Shown here: positions 1 to 6,141 of the stretch, in pieces
How the letters are laid out: each line of letters starts with the position of its first letter
How positions within the stretch are numbered: position 1 is the stretch's first letter
NCBI GenBank assembly: GCA_965603395.1
Contig: CBFDCV010000019.1
Coordinates: 1 to 15,809 of the forward strand
DNA: 15,809 bases
Reading direction: 5' to 3'
DNA from: CAYSWS01 sp965603395
GTDB lineage: Bacteria; Patescibacteriota; WWE3; UBA101185; UBA10185
Notes under the pieces: generated by a model
Databases searched by the model: none
What the model was told of the DNA's origin: nothing
What the model saw: the letters and a program-made list of their open reading frames with translations, nothing else
Translations under genes and position numbers: made by a program

Positions 1-664
1 CAATGCTGAAAATATGGCTCATGGAAGGGGTGCCACTAGGGGTACGATCGAAGAAGTGATGGGAGCTGGTGTTGACTACTTTACTAGCGGTGACCACATT
101 TTTTGGCAAAAAGGGTTCGAAGATGAAATAGATAGCCTTCCCGTAATCAGGCCGGCAAACTTTCCACCCGGCCATGCTGGAAAAGGACACGTTGTTATAG
201 ACACAGGTAAGCACGGTAAGGTGTTATTGATCAATTTGTTGGGTAGGGTGTTTTTAAATGAGAGAGTTGATGATCCTTTTAGAACTGCCGATGAAATTTT
301 ACTCCAATATAAGGACGAAGACATTGCTTATACCATTGTAGATTTCCATGCAGAATGTTCCAGCGAGAAATATGCCTTGGGGTTTTATTTGGATGGTAGG
401 GTTGACGCTGTAGTAGGAACCCATACTCACGTTCCCACTTGTGACCAAATGATGCTGCCCAAAAAAACCCTTTACCTAAGCGATATCGGGATGACAGGTA
501 TAGTTGATTCAGTCCTTGGGGTTGAAAAAGACATAATCATTAAATATTATTTGAGTGGTTTGAATCAGAGGTTCGAATGGGAAAACGCTGGTAGAAAAGC
601 CTTTAGGGGTGTAATATTGGACACACAGAAAAATTCTATTGAGAGATTAGATAAAATGCAGTAG
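1..664 (+). CDS. YmdB/TIGR00282-family metallophosphoesterase, 5' end cut by window
   Basis: This is the C-terminal part of a calcineurin-like phosphoesterase of the YmdB family, whose Bacillus member hydrolyses 2',3'-cyclic nucleotides and affects RNase Y-dependent decay. The gene runs in from the left. The first full codon is at position 2 and reads NAENMAHGRG, matching the family NGENAAHGKG block, so the ATG at 14 is internal and the true start lies upstream. Visible metal-site blocks are the E-N pair (codons at 8-13), SGDH at 86-97, DFHAE near 340-355 and GTHTH near 417-430. The family GNH motif reads GDH here, so a conserved bridging Asn is Asp. The RPANFP and VGTHTHV blocks are well kept. 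About 30-40 residues appear to be missing from the N-terminus. The family is clear; the in vivo substrate is unknown. It is followed by a 114-bp gap before the HU gene. Confidence 0.9.
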   Translation, partial: NAENMAHGRGATRGTIEEVMGAGVDYFTSGDHIFWQKGFEDEIDSLPVIRPANFPPGHAGKGHVVIDTGKHGKVLLINLLGRVFLNERVDDPFRTADEILLQYKDEDIAYTIVDFHAECSSEKYALGFYLDGRVDAVVGTHTHVPTCDQMMLPKKTLYLSDIGMTGIVDSVLGVEKDIIIKYYLSGLNQRFEWENAGRKAFRGVILDTQKNSIERLDKMQ

Positions 665-715
665 GTTTCTAAGTAGAGTTTAGTAATTATTAAAAAGAAA
701 AATTTGTTAAATAAA

Positions 716-729
716 TTGCCACCAGGCAA
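716..729 (+). other. small inverted repeat upstream of HU gene
   Basis: TTGCC and GGCAA form a perfect 5-bp inverted repeat around an ACCA loop. No T-run follows, so it is not a good intrinsic terminator. It lies in the 665-778 gap between the metallophosphoesterase and HU genes, in which I see no convincing -35/-10 pair. It may be a leader structure or a chance repeat. Confidence 0.3.
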
Positions 730-761
730 CCCAAGGGGCAGTAGCTTACTAGGGTAATTTT

Positions 762-770
762 GAGAGGGGG
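762..770 (+). promoter_or_regulatory. Shine-Dalgarno sequence of the HU gene
   Basis: The purine run GAGAGGGGG ends 8 nt before the GTG at 779 and fits a strong ribosome-binding site. It fixes the GTG as the start, since no ATG lies nearby in frame. It is one of only two clear Shine-Dalgarno sites in the window. Confidence 0.75.
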
Positions 771-778
771 TGTTTTAA

Positions 779-1054
779 GTGACAAAGACAGATTTAATCG
801 CATCCGTCGCTGACAAAGCAGGTATGACAAAAGTAGATGCTGCAAAAGCATTGGAGGCTCTTTCTGACACACTCAAGTCTGCGCTAAGCAGAGGCGAAAA
901 AGTTACTTGGACCGGAGTCGGAACATTTGAAGTGAGATCCAGAGCTGCTAGAATGGGAAGAAATCCTCAAACAGGAGCTCCTCTACACATTCCTGCCAGC
1001 AAAACACCTGCTTTCAAAGCTGGTAAAGGTTTGAAAGACGTAGTTAGAAATTAA
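779..1054 (+). CDS. hup: HU-family DNA-binding protein
   Basis: This is a 91-residue HU/IHF-type nucleoid protein, full length for the family (about 90). It begins with the typical T-K-T-D-L-I helix. It carries the GVGTFEVR beta segment (residues 46-53) and the DNA-binding arm with RNPQTG at 61-66, whose proline (P63) would intercalate into bent DNA. It ends with KAGKGLKDVV. As a homodimer it would bend and compact DNA in the cytoplasm. The start is GTG, supported by a strong Shine-Dalgarno sequence. A strong intrinsic terminator follows 20 nt after the stop, so the 3' end of this transcript is well defined and separate from dnaJ. HU versus IHF cannot be settled from one copy, but a single HU homodimer is the simplest reading. 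Confidence 0.96.
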   Translation: MTKTDLIASVADKAGMTKVDAAKALEALSDTLKSALSRGEKVTWTGVGTFEVRSRAARMGRNPQTGAPLHIPASKTPAFKAGKGLKDVVRN

Positions 1055-1074
1055 GTTTTCTAGCTTGAAATATT

Positions 1075-1109
1075 TTTAGCTCCCGTTTAATACGGGGGCT
1101 AAATTTTTT
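1075..1109 (+). terminator. Rho-independent terminator after HU gene
   Basis: A 12-bp stem pairs 1075-1086 with 1092-1103, with one G-U pair, a 5-nt TTAAT loop (1087-1091) and a run of six T at 1104-1109. The CCCG/CGGGG core makes it strong. It starts 20 nt after the HU stop codon. Confidence 0.92.
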
Positions 1110-1142
1110 GTATTGATTTTTCTAGGACACCTTGCACCATAG

Positions 1143-1151
1143 TGCTAAAAT
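1143..1151 (+). promoter_or_regulatory. extended -10 promoter element predicting leaderless dnaJ mRNA
   Basis: TGC followed by TAAAAT (5 of 6 to consensus) ends 6 nt before the ATG at 1158. The expected transcription start, 7 nt past the hexamer, is the A of the ATG. A possible -35, AGGACA at 1124-1129 (16-bp spacer), matches 4 of 6. No Shine-Dalgarno sequence precedes dnaJ, and a terminator lies just upstream, so a promoter is needed in this gap. Confidence 0.5.
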
Positions 1152-1157
1152 ACCCTC

Positions 1158-2093
1158 ATGGCATCAAACAGAGACTATTATGAAATATTGGGTCTAAATA
1201 AAAATGCTTCAGACAGTGATATAAAACAAGCTTACAGAAAGCTGGCCAGAGAGCATCATCCTGATATGGTTGATAAGTCTGACAAAGCTGCTGCAGAAAA
1301 AAGGTTTAAAGAAATCAATGAAGCATACCAGGTTTTAAGTGATCCCCAAAAAAGAAAAATGTATAACCAGTTTGGACGTGTCGACACGAATTTTTCCGGT
1401 GCAGGCCAAGGACCGTTTGGTGGAGGGTTCACGGGCGCAAGCGGGTGGGGACCTTTTAATTATACTTATACAACTCAGGGAGGCGGTAGTGTGAATGACT
1501 TTGACCCCTTTGATATTTTCGAGGATTTTTTTGGATTTAGAGGATTTGGTAGCCGTAAACCCAGAAAAGGCAAAAATCTTTATTATGAACTACATGTAGA
1601 TTTTAAGGACGCTGTTCACGGGTTGGAAAAAACTATTAATGTGGAAAGCGGTAAAGTCAAAGTTAAGATTCCAGCCGGAGTTTACAACGGCACAGAAATC
1701 AGATTTGCCGGTAAAGGTATGCCCAGTCCCAATAACGCTCCTGCCGGAGACTTGTTTTTAACTATTCGAGTAAAACTGCCCAGCCAATTTAGGAGATTGG
1801 GAAATACTCTAGGAACGAAGGTAGAAATAGACATGGTACAAGCTGCTCTTGGAGATACAGTAGAGTCGTGGGTTGTCGATATGGATAGGGACGATGGTTT
1901 GGGTAAGGTTAAGGTGAAAATTCCGGCCGGTACACAGCCTGGGACGCAGGTAAGGTTAAGAGGAAAAGGTTTGCCCATCATCAACAGAGAAAAAAGAGGT
2001 GATGTTATTGTTCAGGTGTTAGTGAATATTCCAAAAAAACTCTCTAAAAAACAAAAAGATAGTCTCAAAGATTATTTAAAGACTATTAAATAG
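1158..2093 (+). CDS. DnaJ-type (class B, zinc-finger-less) Hsp40 co-chaperone
   Basis: The N-terminal J domain (residues 5-73) has the HPD motif at 34-36, which stimulates Hsp70 (DnaK) ATPase activity. A Gly/Phe-rich linker follows (about 80-135), including repeated D-F/F-G-F segments, then two C-terminal substrate-binding beta domains, each with a VKVKIPAG block (about 168-175 and 252-259). The CxxCxGxG zinc finger of classical DnaJ is absent: the chain goes from GLEKTINV straight to VKVKIPAG. At 311 residues the layout matches CbpA/DnaJB proteins rather than the roughly 375-residue DnaJ. It probably delivers clients to DnaK in the cytoplasm. No dnaK or grpE is in this window. The ATG at 1158 is placed immediately before the J domain and after the extended -10 element. 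Confidence 0.95.
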   Translation: MASNRDYYEILGLNKNASDSDIKQAYRKLAREHHPDMVDKSDKAAAEKRFKEINEAYQVLSDPQKRKMYNQFGRVDTNFSGAGQGPFGGGFTGASGWGPFNYTYTTQGGGSVNDFDPFDIFEDFFGFRGFGSRKPRKGKNLYYELHVDFKDAVHGLEKTINVESGKVKVKIPAGVYNGTEIRFAGKGMPSPNNAPAGDLFLTIRVKLPSQFRRLGNTLGTKVEIDMVQAALGDTVESWVVDMDRDDGLGKVKVKIPAGTQPGTQVRLRGKGLPIINREKRGDVIVQVLVNIPKKLSKKQKDSLKDYLKTIK

Positions 2094-2098
2094 CTTTA

Positions 2099-2127
2099 TT
2101 GACCCAAACCCACTTTTATGTTAATTT
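2099..2127 (+). promoter_or_regulatory. possible sigma70-type promoter in the dnaJ-nusA gap
   Basis: TTGACC (2099-2104, 5 of 6) is followed after 17 bp by TAATTT (2122-2127, 3 of 6). A transcript from it would cross the terminator-like hairpin at 2162-2184 before reaching nusA, so it could be the input to an attenuator. The -10 match is weak. Confidence 0.3.
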
Positions 2128-2161
2128 ATCAGGTGTAAACGGTACATATTTAGTAGAATTT

Positions 2162-2184
2162 GGTGGGGTTTTTCCCACCTTTTT
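2162..2184 (+). terminator. terminator or attenuator hairpin just upstream of nusA
   Basis: GGTGGG (2162-2167) pairs perfectly with CCCACC (2174-2179) around a 6-nt loop, followed by a T-run at 2180-2184. It sits 69 nt past the dnaJ stop and only 11 nt before the nusA ATG. It can end the dnaJ transcript, or act as an attenuator if nusA is read from upstream. Confidence 0.7.
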
Positions 2185-2187
2185 AAT
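2182..2187 (+). promoter_or_regulatory. possible -10 element for leaderless nusA
   Basis: TTTAAT (5 of 6 to TATAAT) overlaps the T-run of the hairpin and ends 8 nt before the ATG at 2196. The predicted transcription start is at about 2194-2196. It has no TGN extension and no good -35. It would explain how nusA is expressed past the hairpin. Confidence 0.3.
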
Positions 2188-2195
2188 TAACGTAT

Positions 2196-3425
2196 ATGGC
2201 AATAACAGAATTTAACGCAGCTTTAAACCAAGTAGCCACTGAAAGAGGCATACCGGTAGCGGCAGTTGTTGAGTCAATAAGGTTGGCTTTGGCATCTGCC
2301 TATAAAAAAGATAGAAAAGAACAAGGAGAAATCGTGGAAATAGAGGAGGTAGAGGTTGATCTAGATCCGGATACAGGGGAAGCTAAGATACTAAAAGACG
2401 GAAAAAACGTTACGCCATCAGGTTTTGGACGAATTGCAGCTCAGACTGCTAAGCAGGTTATTTTGCAAAAGATTAGAGAAACTGAAAAAGAAGTTACTTT
2501 TGAGGAATTTAGGGAAAAACTGGGTACAATCATTACTGCTAATGTGTTTAAGGTTGATCCTAACGTGGTAATTCTTGACTTGGGTAAACCCTTTGCTTAT
2601 GGGGTCATGACTATGTCGGAACAGGTTTCGACAGAACAATACAGACTGAACCAACGCTTAAGGGTGTTGGTTAAGGACATTAGAGATTCCAACAAAGGAC
2701 CGGAAATTATAGTCAGTAGATCGGATCCAAAATTTATTGAGAAATTGTTCGAACAAGAAGTGCCTGAAATTGCTTCCGGAGTGGTAAAAATAGAAGCCAT
2801 TGCCAGAGAGCCTGGTTCAAGAACAAAGATGGCAGTATCTTCTTCTGACGAAAAGGTCGACCCGGTAGGTAGTTGTGTAGGTCAAAAGGGTGTAAGAGTG
2901 CAGTCAGTTATTTCCGAGTTGTTTGGAGAAAAAATTGATATTATTCCTTATTCCACCGGTACAGAGAGATTTATCGCAGCTTCTTTGTCTCCTGCCATCG
3001 TAACCGAGGTTGTTTTGGACGACGAAGCCAAACGCGCAACTGTTTCCGTACCTGAAGATCAGCAAAGTTTGGCTATTGGTAAAGAAGGGCAAAATGCCAG
3101 ATTAGCTAATAAACTTACCAAATGGAAAATAGATATCAAGGGAGCAGCGGGGATTTTTGGTACAAAGGATGATGGTGATGAGGCTGAGGGTGAAGAGAAG
3201 AAAGTGAGAGGTGTTTGGGATGAGGTTATTAAAGAGAAGAAAGAATCAGAACCCGAACCGGAGCTCGAAGCGGAGCCTGAAATCGGTGAAGAACCGGTCG
3301 TAGAGGAAGAAAAAAGCAAAGAACCTAAAAAAGAGACTAAAGAAGAGGAGGTAAAGGAAGAAGAAAAAGAAGAAGGACTAGCTGAGGAATCAAAAGAGCC
3401 GGTTGAGGACAAAAAAGAAAAATAA
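2196..3425 (+). CDS. nusA: transcription termination/antitermination factor NusA
   Basis: NusA binds RNA polymerase and nascent RNA and modulates pausing, termination and antitermination. Domains in order are the polymerase-binding N-terminal domain (about 1-105, ending with the QTAKQVILQKIRE block), an S1 domain (106-175), KH1 (about 176-250, with GSCVGQKGVRVQ at 225-236) and KH2 (about 255-317, with LAIGKEGQNARLA at 292-304). After KH2 comes an 85-90-residue tail made almost wholly of Glu, Lys, Pro and Asp. It replaces the acidic repeats seen in proteobacterial NusA and shows no recognisable fold. RimP and YlxR, the usual neighbours, are missing. infB follows after 24 nt and is probably co-transcribed. 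The start at 2196 leaves no room for a Shine-Dalgarno sequence. Confidence 0.97.
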   Translation: MAITEFNAALNQVATERGIPVAAVVESIRLALASAYKKDRKEQGEIVEIEEVEVDLDPDTGEAKILKDGKNVTPSGFGRIAAQTAKQVILQKIRETEKEVTFEEFREKLGTIITANVFKVDPNVVILDLGKPFAYGVMTMSEQVSTEQYRLNQRLRVLVKDIRDSNKGPEIIVSRSDPKFIEKLFEQEVPEIASGVVKIEAIAREPGSRTKMAVSSSDEKVDPVGSCVGQKGVRVQSVISELFGEKIDIIPYSTGTERFIAASLSPAIVTEVVLDDEAKRATVSVPEDQQSLAIGKEGQNARLANKLTKWKIDIKGAAGIFGTKDDGDEAEGEEKKVRGVWDEVIKEKKESEPEPELEAEPEIGEEPVVEEEKSKEPKKETKEEEVKEEEKEEGLAEESKEPVEDKKEK

Positions 3426-3449
3426 AATGCCAATAAGAGCAAAAACAAT

Positions 3450-4940
3450 ATGCAAAAAAGTAAACAAAACGAACTTAATGAAATATTTAGAGCGCCTATC
3501 GTTACCATTATGGGGCATGTTGATCATGGCAAAACCAGCATACTCGATGCCATTAGAAACACAAAAGTACAAGAAGCAGAACACGGAGGCATAACTCAGC
3601 ATATTGGAGCTTATCAAATCACCCATCAAAATAAAAAAATAACCTTTATTGACACACCCGGACATGAGGCTTTTACACAAATGAGGGCTCGAGGTGGAAA
3701 AGCGGCTGATATAGTGGTTTTAGTAGTGGCTGCGGAATCCGGAGTGCAACCTCAGACTAAGGAAGCTATTGCCCACGCTAAAGCTGCCGGAGTTACCATT
3801 ATAGTAGCCATTAACAAAGTAGACTTGCCCGGTGCAGATGTACAGAAAGTTAAACAACAACTGGCGCAGGAAAATATTATGGTTGAAGATTGGGGTGGTG
3901 ATGTGGTAAGTGTTGAAGTGTCCGCTAAAACAAAAAAAAATCTTAACGAGTTACTGGATGCTATATTGCTAGTGGCTGAGCTGCAGGAGTTGAAATATGA
4001 TGCTGAATCTGAGTTGGAAGCCATTATTATTGAGTCAAGAAAAGATAGAAAAAAAGGAGTACTGGTATCTTGCATTGTTCGAAGCGGCACACTGAGATTT
4101 GGAGATAAGATCATGGCCAGCGGGCACAGTGCCAAAGTGAAATCCATGATGGATGATGAAGGCAACATGCTTAAAGAGGCAGGACCAAGCGCCCCGGTGG
4201 AGATCCTCGGCTTCAAAAAACTTCCTCAAGTTGGCGATCTGATAGTGGAAGAGGGTAGTGACTTGGCTGAGCTAACCGTAGATCTTTCCAGGGAAGAAAT
4301 TATAGGGCAGGATACAAAAAGAGTGGTGGCTATTGTGGTAAGAGCTGATACTCAAGGAACTTTAGAGGCGGTTAAAGCTAGTTTAGCCAACTTGGTGACC
4401 TCCACTGTGGGACTAACTTTCTCCATTAAATTTCTACTCACTGCCACAGGAGATATCACAGATTCAGATGTTATGCTAGCCCAGAACGGAGACGGTATAG
4501 TATTAGGTTTCAATGTAAACATTTCCGCATCCGTAAAAGACCAAGCACGAGATTTTGGTGTAATTGTTAAGTCATATAATACTATTTATGAGCTAATTGA
4601 CGAGGTAGTTGACCTACTTGAAGGTACAGCTGAGTCCGAAGAGCAAAAAATAAAAGGTAGGGCTAATGTGCTGAAACTTTTTAAACTACCCTCTGGAGAC
4701 AGGATCATTGGTTGTAAAGTGGAGGCGGGAAACCTAAAGGTAAAAAACCGTATAGCTTTTTATGACAAGAATCCGGTAGATTTGGAGGACGATGACGAGC
4801 CCTTGTTTGTTACTAAAATAAAGAAATTAAAGATAGACAAAGATGAGGTTGATGTGGTAGGGAAAAATCAGGAATGCGGTATTCTAACCAAGCCTCAGTA
4901 TGAAGATGTGCAAAAAGAGATGTGGTTAGAGGTATTTTAA
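3450..4940 (+). CDS. infB: translation initiation factor IF-2, short form
   Basis: IF-2 is the GTPase that brings initiator tRNA to the 30S subunit and promotes subunit joining. All G motifs are present: GHVDHGKT (22-29), GGITQH (46-51), DTPGH (68-72), NKVD (122-125) and SAK (about 157-159). Domain II, the linker and the C-terminal tRNA-binding domain follow, with ADTQGTLEA, GFNV, and the ending E-C-G then W-L-E-V-F. At 496 residues it has essentially nothing before the G domain. E. coli IF-2 has 890 residues with a G domain near 390, so only the N-terminal IF2N region is missing and the core is complete. It lies 24 nt behind nusA, in the classic nusA-infB order, and has no visible Shine-Dalgarno sequence. 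Confidence 0.97.
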   Translation: MQKSKQNELNEIFRAPIVTIMGHVDHGKTSILDAIRNTKVQEAEHGGITQHIGAYQITHQNKKITFIDTPGHEAFTQMRARGGKAADIVVLVVAAESGVQPQTKEAIAHAKAAGVTIIVAINKVDLPGADVQKVKQQLAQENIMVEDWGGDVVSVEVSAKTKKNLNELLDAILLVAELQELKYDAESELEAIIIESRKDRKKGVLVSCIVRSGTLRFGDKIMASGHSAKVKSMMDDEGNMLKEAGPSAPVEILGFKKLPQVGDLIVEEGSDLAELTVDLSREEIIGQDTKRVVAIVVRADTQGTLEAVKASLANLVTSTVGLTFSIKFLLTATGDITDSDVMLAQNGDGIVLGFNVNISASVKDQARDFGVIVKSYNTIYELIDEVVDLLEGTAESEEQKIKGRANVLKLFKLPSGDRIIGCKVEAGNLKVKNRIAFYDKNPVDLEDDDEPLFVTKIKKLKIDKDEVDVVGKNQECGILTKPQYEDVQKEMWLEVF

Positions 4941-4958
4941 ACGATAAGGGGCGTAAGA

Positions 4959-4987
4959 TTGACGCTATAGGGTTATTATTGTATAAT
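4959..4987 (+). promoter_or_regulatory. near-consensus sigma70-type promoter of the DHH-like gene
   Basis: TTGACG (4959-4964, 5 of 6) and a perfect TATAAT (4982-4987) are separated by exactly 17 bp. The expected start is at about 4994, giving a leader of about 57 nt before the ATG at 5051. It is the best promoter in the window. A small GCGT/ACGC inverted repeat (4951-4954 with 4962-4965) overlaps the -35. Confidence 0.8.
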
Positions 4988-5050
4988 CCCCAAACTAGAA
5001 GCACTTGTAATTGTGTTGTTTTTTTTGCCCAAATTTAAACCGAATAGTAT

Positions 5051-5716
5051 ATGAATGGTGAGAACAAAAATAAAAATCAAGTTGCAATGTTGGTTGAGGA
5101 ATCAAGAAACATTGCCATTATACCCTCTAAAGTTGTAGGACTGGATGCTTTTTGTGCAGGTGCCGCTTTGTATCACATGCTAAAGGCTCAGGATAAAAAT
5201 GTAAGCTTTCTGTATACAGGTAAACTTCCCGAGAAAAGCCAAAACATTATAAGTTCAGAAGATATCACTTCTGATGTAGAAAAAAGAAGTTTAATGGTTT
5301 CTATTGATTATTCAGGTACAGAGGCATCTAAAGTCAGTTACTCAACCGAGGATGATGTGCTATATCTTAGAATTAGTCCCATTTCGCCTGATTTTAATAA
5401 GGAAGCAAAAATCAAATCTAAGATAGCCGGGTTTGATTTCGATGTTATTTTTGTAGTGGGGGCACAAAGAGTCTATGATCTGGGTAAGATGTATGATAAC
5501 TTAGATACCATTTCAAAAGTATCTAAGATCATAAACATAGACAACACAGAAAGAAATGAAAGATTTGGTTTTGTGAATGTGATAGATAATAGTGTTAATA
5601 GCATGTCCCACTTGATTATGAAGAAGGTTGAGGATTGGGACCTAACGATCTCAGAAAAAGCAGCTAAGGCGTTGCTTAGGGGGATAGTTTCCAAAGAGGC
5701 ACCTCATATTAGTTGA
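5051..5716 (+). CDS. degenerate DHH-phosphoesterase-like protein, probably catalytically inactive
   Basis: At 221 residues it resembles the DHH domain of NrnA-type oligoribonuclease/pAp phosphatases but lacks their active site. The first motif, normally H-x-N-P-D-G-D-A, aligns with 26-33, where only the last Asp (D32) survives. The second metal Asp (VxxDT) is replaced in FVVGAQR (134-140). The signature D-H-H reads D-N-T at 164-166. The fourth, normally G-D-T-G after GIV, reads SKEA (214-217). The surrounding scaffold (IINID, FGFVNVID, ALLRGIVS) is clearly retained, so homology is convincing while catalysis is doubtful. The C-terminal DHHA1 domain is absent. It sits between infB and rpsO, where rbfA, nrnA and truB usually lie. 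A strong promoter and an intact frame argue against a decaying pseudogene. No role is assigned. The alternative is a fast-diverged family with a different active site. Confidence 0.72.
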   Translation: MNGENKNKNQVAMLVEESRNIAIIPSKVVGLDAFCAGAALYHMLKAQDKNVSFLYTGKLPEKSQNIISSEDITSDVEKRSLMVSIDYSGTEASKVSYSTEDDVLYLRISPISPDFNKEAKIKSKIAGFDFDVIFVVGAQRVYDLGKMYDNLDTISKVSKIINIDNTERNERFGFVNVIDNSVNSMSHLIMKKVEDWDLTISEKAAKALLRGIVSKEAPHIS

Positions 5717-5741
5717 TTTAACAATAATATTCTGATATTAT
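5713..5741 (+). promoter_or_regulatory. promoter of rpsO with extended -10
   Basis: TTGATT (5713-5718) and TATTAT (5736-5741, 5 of 6) are 17 bp apart, and TGA precedes the hexamer as an extended -10. The predicted start is at about 5747-5749, leaving a leader of only 4-6 nt before the ATG at 5753. The -35 overlaps the stop codon of the upstream gene. Confidence 0.7.
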
Positions 5742-5752
5742 GGCTAGAGATT

Positions 5753-6022
5753 ATGGCGCTAAAAAAAGAAAAAAAGGCAAAAATAATAAAAGGAAGTCAG
5801 GTTCACACCGAAGATACCGGATCACCTGAAGTACAGATAACTTTATTGAGTGAAAGAATCTCCATATTATCCGATCACTTAAAAAAGCACAGAAAAGACA
5901 ACCATTCCAGGAGAGGATTGTTGCAAATGGTAAACAAAAGAAGGAGACTTCTGGCGTATTTGAAAAGAAAAGACGAAGAGAGATATAACACAGTTTTAAA
6001 AAGACTGGAACTTAACAAGTAA
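5753..6022 (+). CDS. rpsO: 30S ribosomal protein S15
   Basis: S15 binds the three-way junction of 16S rRNA early in assembly of the 30S platform. The 89-residue length is standard. The hallmark stretches H-T-E-D-T-G-S-P-E-V-Q (18-28) and HSRRGLL (51-57), then KRRRLLAYLK (62-71), contain the RNA-contacting residues. pnp follows after a 119-nt structured spacer, so the conserved rpsO-pnp pair is preserved. In E. coli S15 represses its own translation through a pseudoknot. Here the predicted leader is too short for such a structure, so a different mode of control is likely. The ATG at 5753 fits the family N-terminus (M-A-L). Confidence 0.98.
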   Translation: MALKKEKKAKIIKGSQVHTEDTGSPEVQITLLSERISILSDHLKKHRKDNHSRRGLLQMVNKRRRLLAYLKRKDEERYNTVLKRLELNK

Positions 6023-6036
6023 ATATTTGAAAGGAA

Positions 6037-6050
6037 GGGTATTTATACCC
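6037..6050 (+). other. short hairpin in the rpsO-pnp spacer
   Basis: GGGTA and TACCC form a perfect 5-bp stem with a TTTA loop, 14 nt after the rpsO stop. No T-run follows, so it is not a standard terminator. It may protect the rpsO 3' end after processing. Confidence 0.4.
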
Positions 6051-6055
6051 GTAGT

Positions 6056-6114
6056 GATTAGGGAGTGGAATATTTTTTATGAGAAGTTCATAAGAAGTAT
6101 CTCAACCCTTAATC
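6056..6114 (+). promoter_or_regulatory. long imperfect hairpin in the pnp leader
   Basis: A 59-nt fold can be traced by eye. The outer stem pairs GATTAGGG (6056-6063) with CCCTTAATC (6106-6114), with one bulged T at 6110. A short middle helix joins 6066-6068 with 6102-6104. A 13-bp inner stem pairs 6070-6082 with 6088-6100, including two G-U pairs, around a GAAGT loop. About 24 pairs in all. It ends 27 nt before the pnp ATG. In E. coli a comparable leader duplex is cut by RNase III and lets PNPase repress its own mRNA; a similar role is inferred here. Confidence 0.7.
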
Positions 6115-6141
6115 CTATATGTCTAGATACCCCAACAAAAA

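Noticed and set aside
14..16. ATG at 14 as the true start of the metallophosphoesterase.
   Set aside because: The codons before it continue the conserved N-x-E-N metal-binding block, so the gene begins before the window.
690..872. Minus-strand 60-residue frame across the HU promoter region.
   Set aside because: It overlaps the HU start and its Shine-Dalgarno site, and shows no recognisable motif or ribosome-binding site.
3059..3508. Long minus-strand open frame rich in Ser and Phe opposite nusA.
   Set aside because: It is the mirror of the GAA/GAG/AAA-rich nusA tail, which gives Ser/Phe codons and no stops on the other strand. No start signal or family resemblance.
5000..5026. Possible attenuator: AGCAC/GTGTT hairpin followed by a T-run in the leader of the DHH-like gene.
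   Set aside because: Only a 5-bp stem with a G-U pair and an 8-nt loop; too weak to call a terminator.
5714..5752. The DHH-like gene and rpsO are in the same frame, separated by one TGA; possible UGA recoding or fusion.
   Set aside because: TGA also ends pnp, the zinc-ribbon gene, the Nudix gene and the glycosylase, the last three at overlapping or near-adjacent starts. S15 has a normal N-terminus and its own promoter, so TGA is an ordinary stop.
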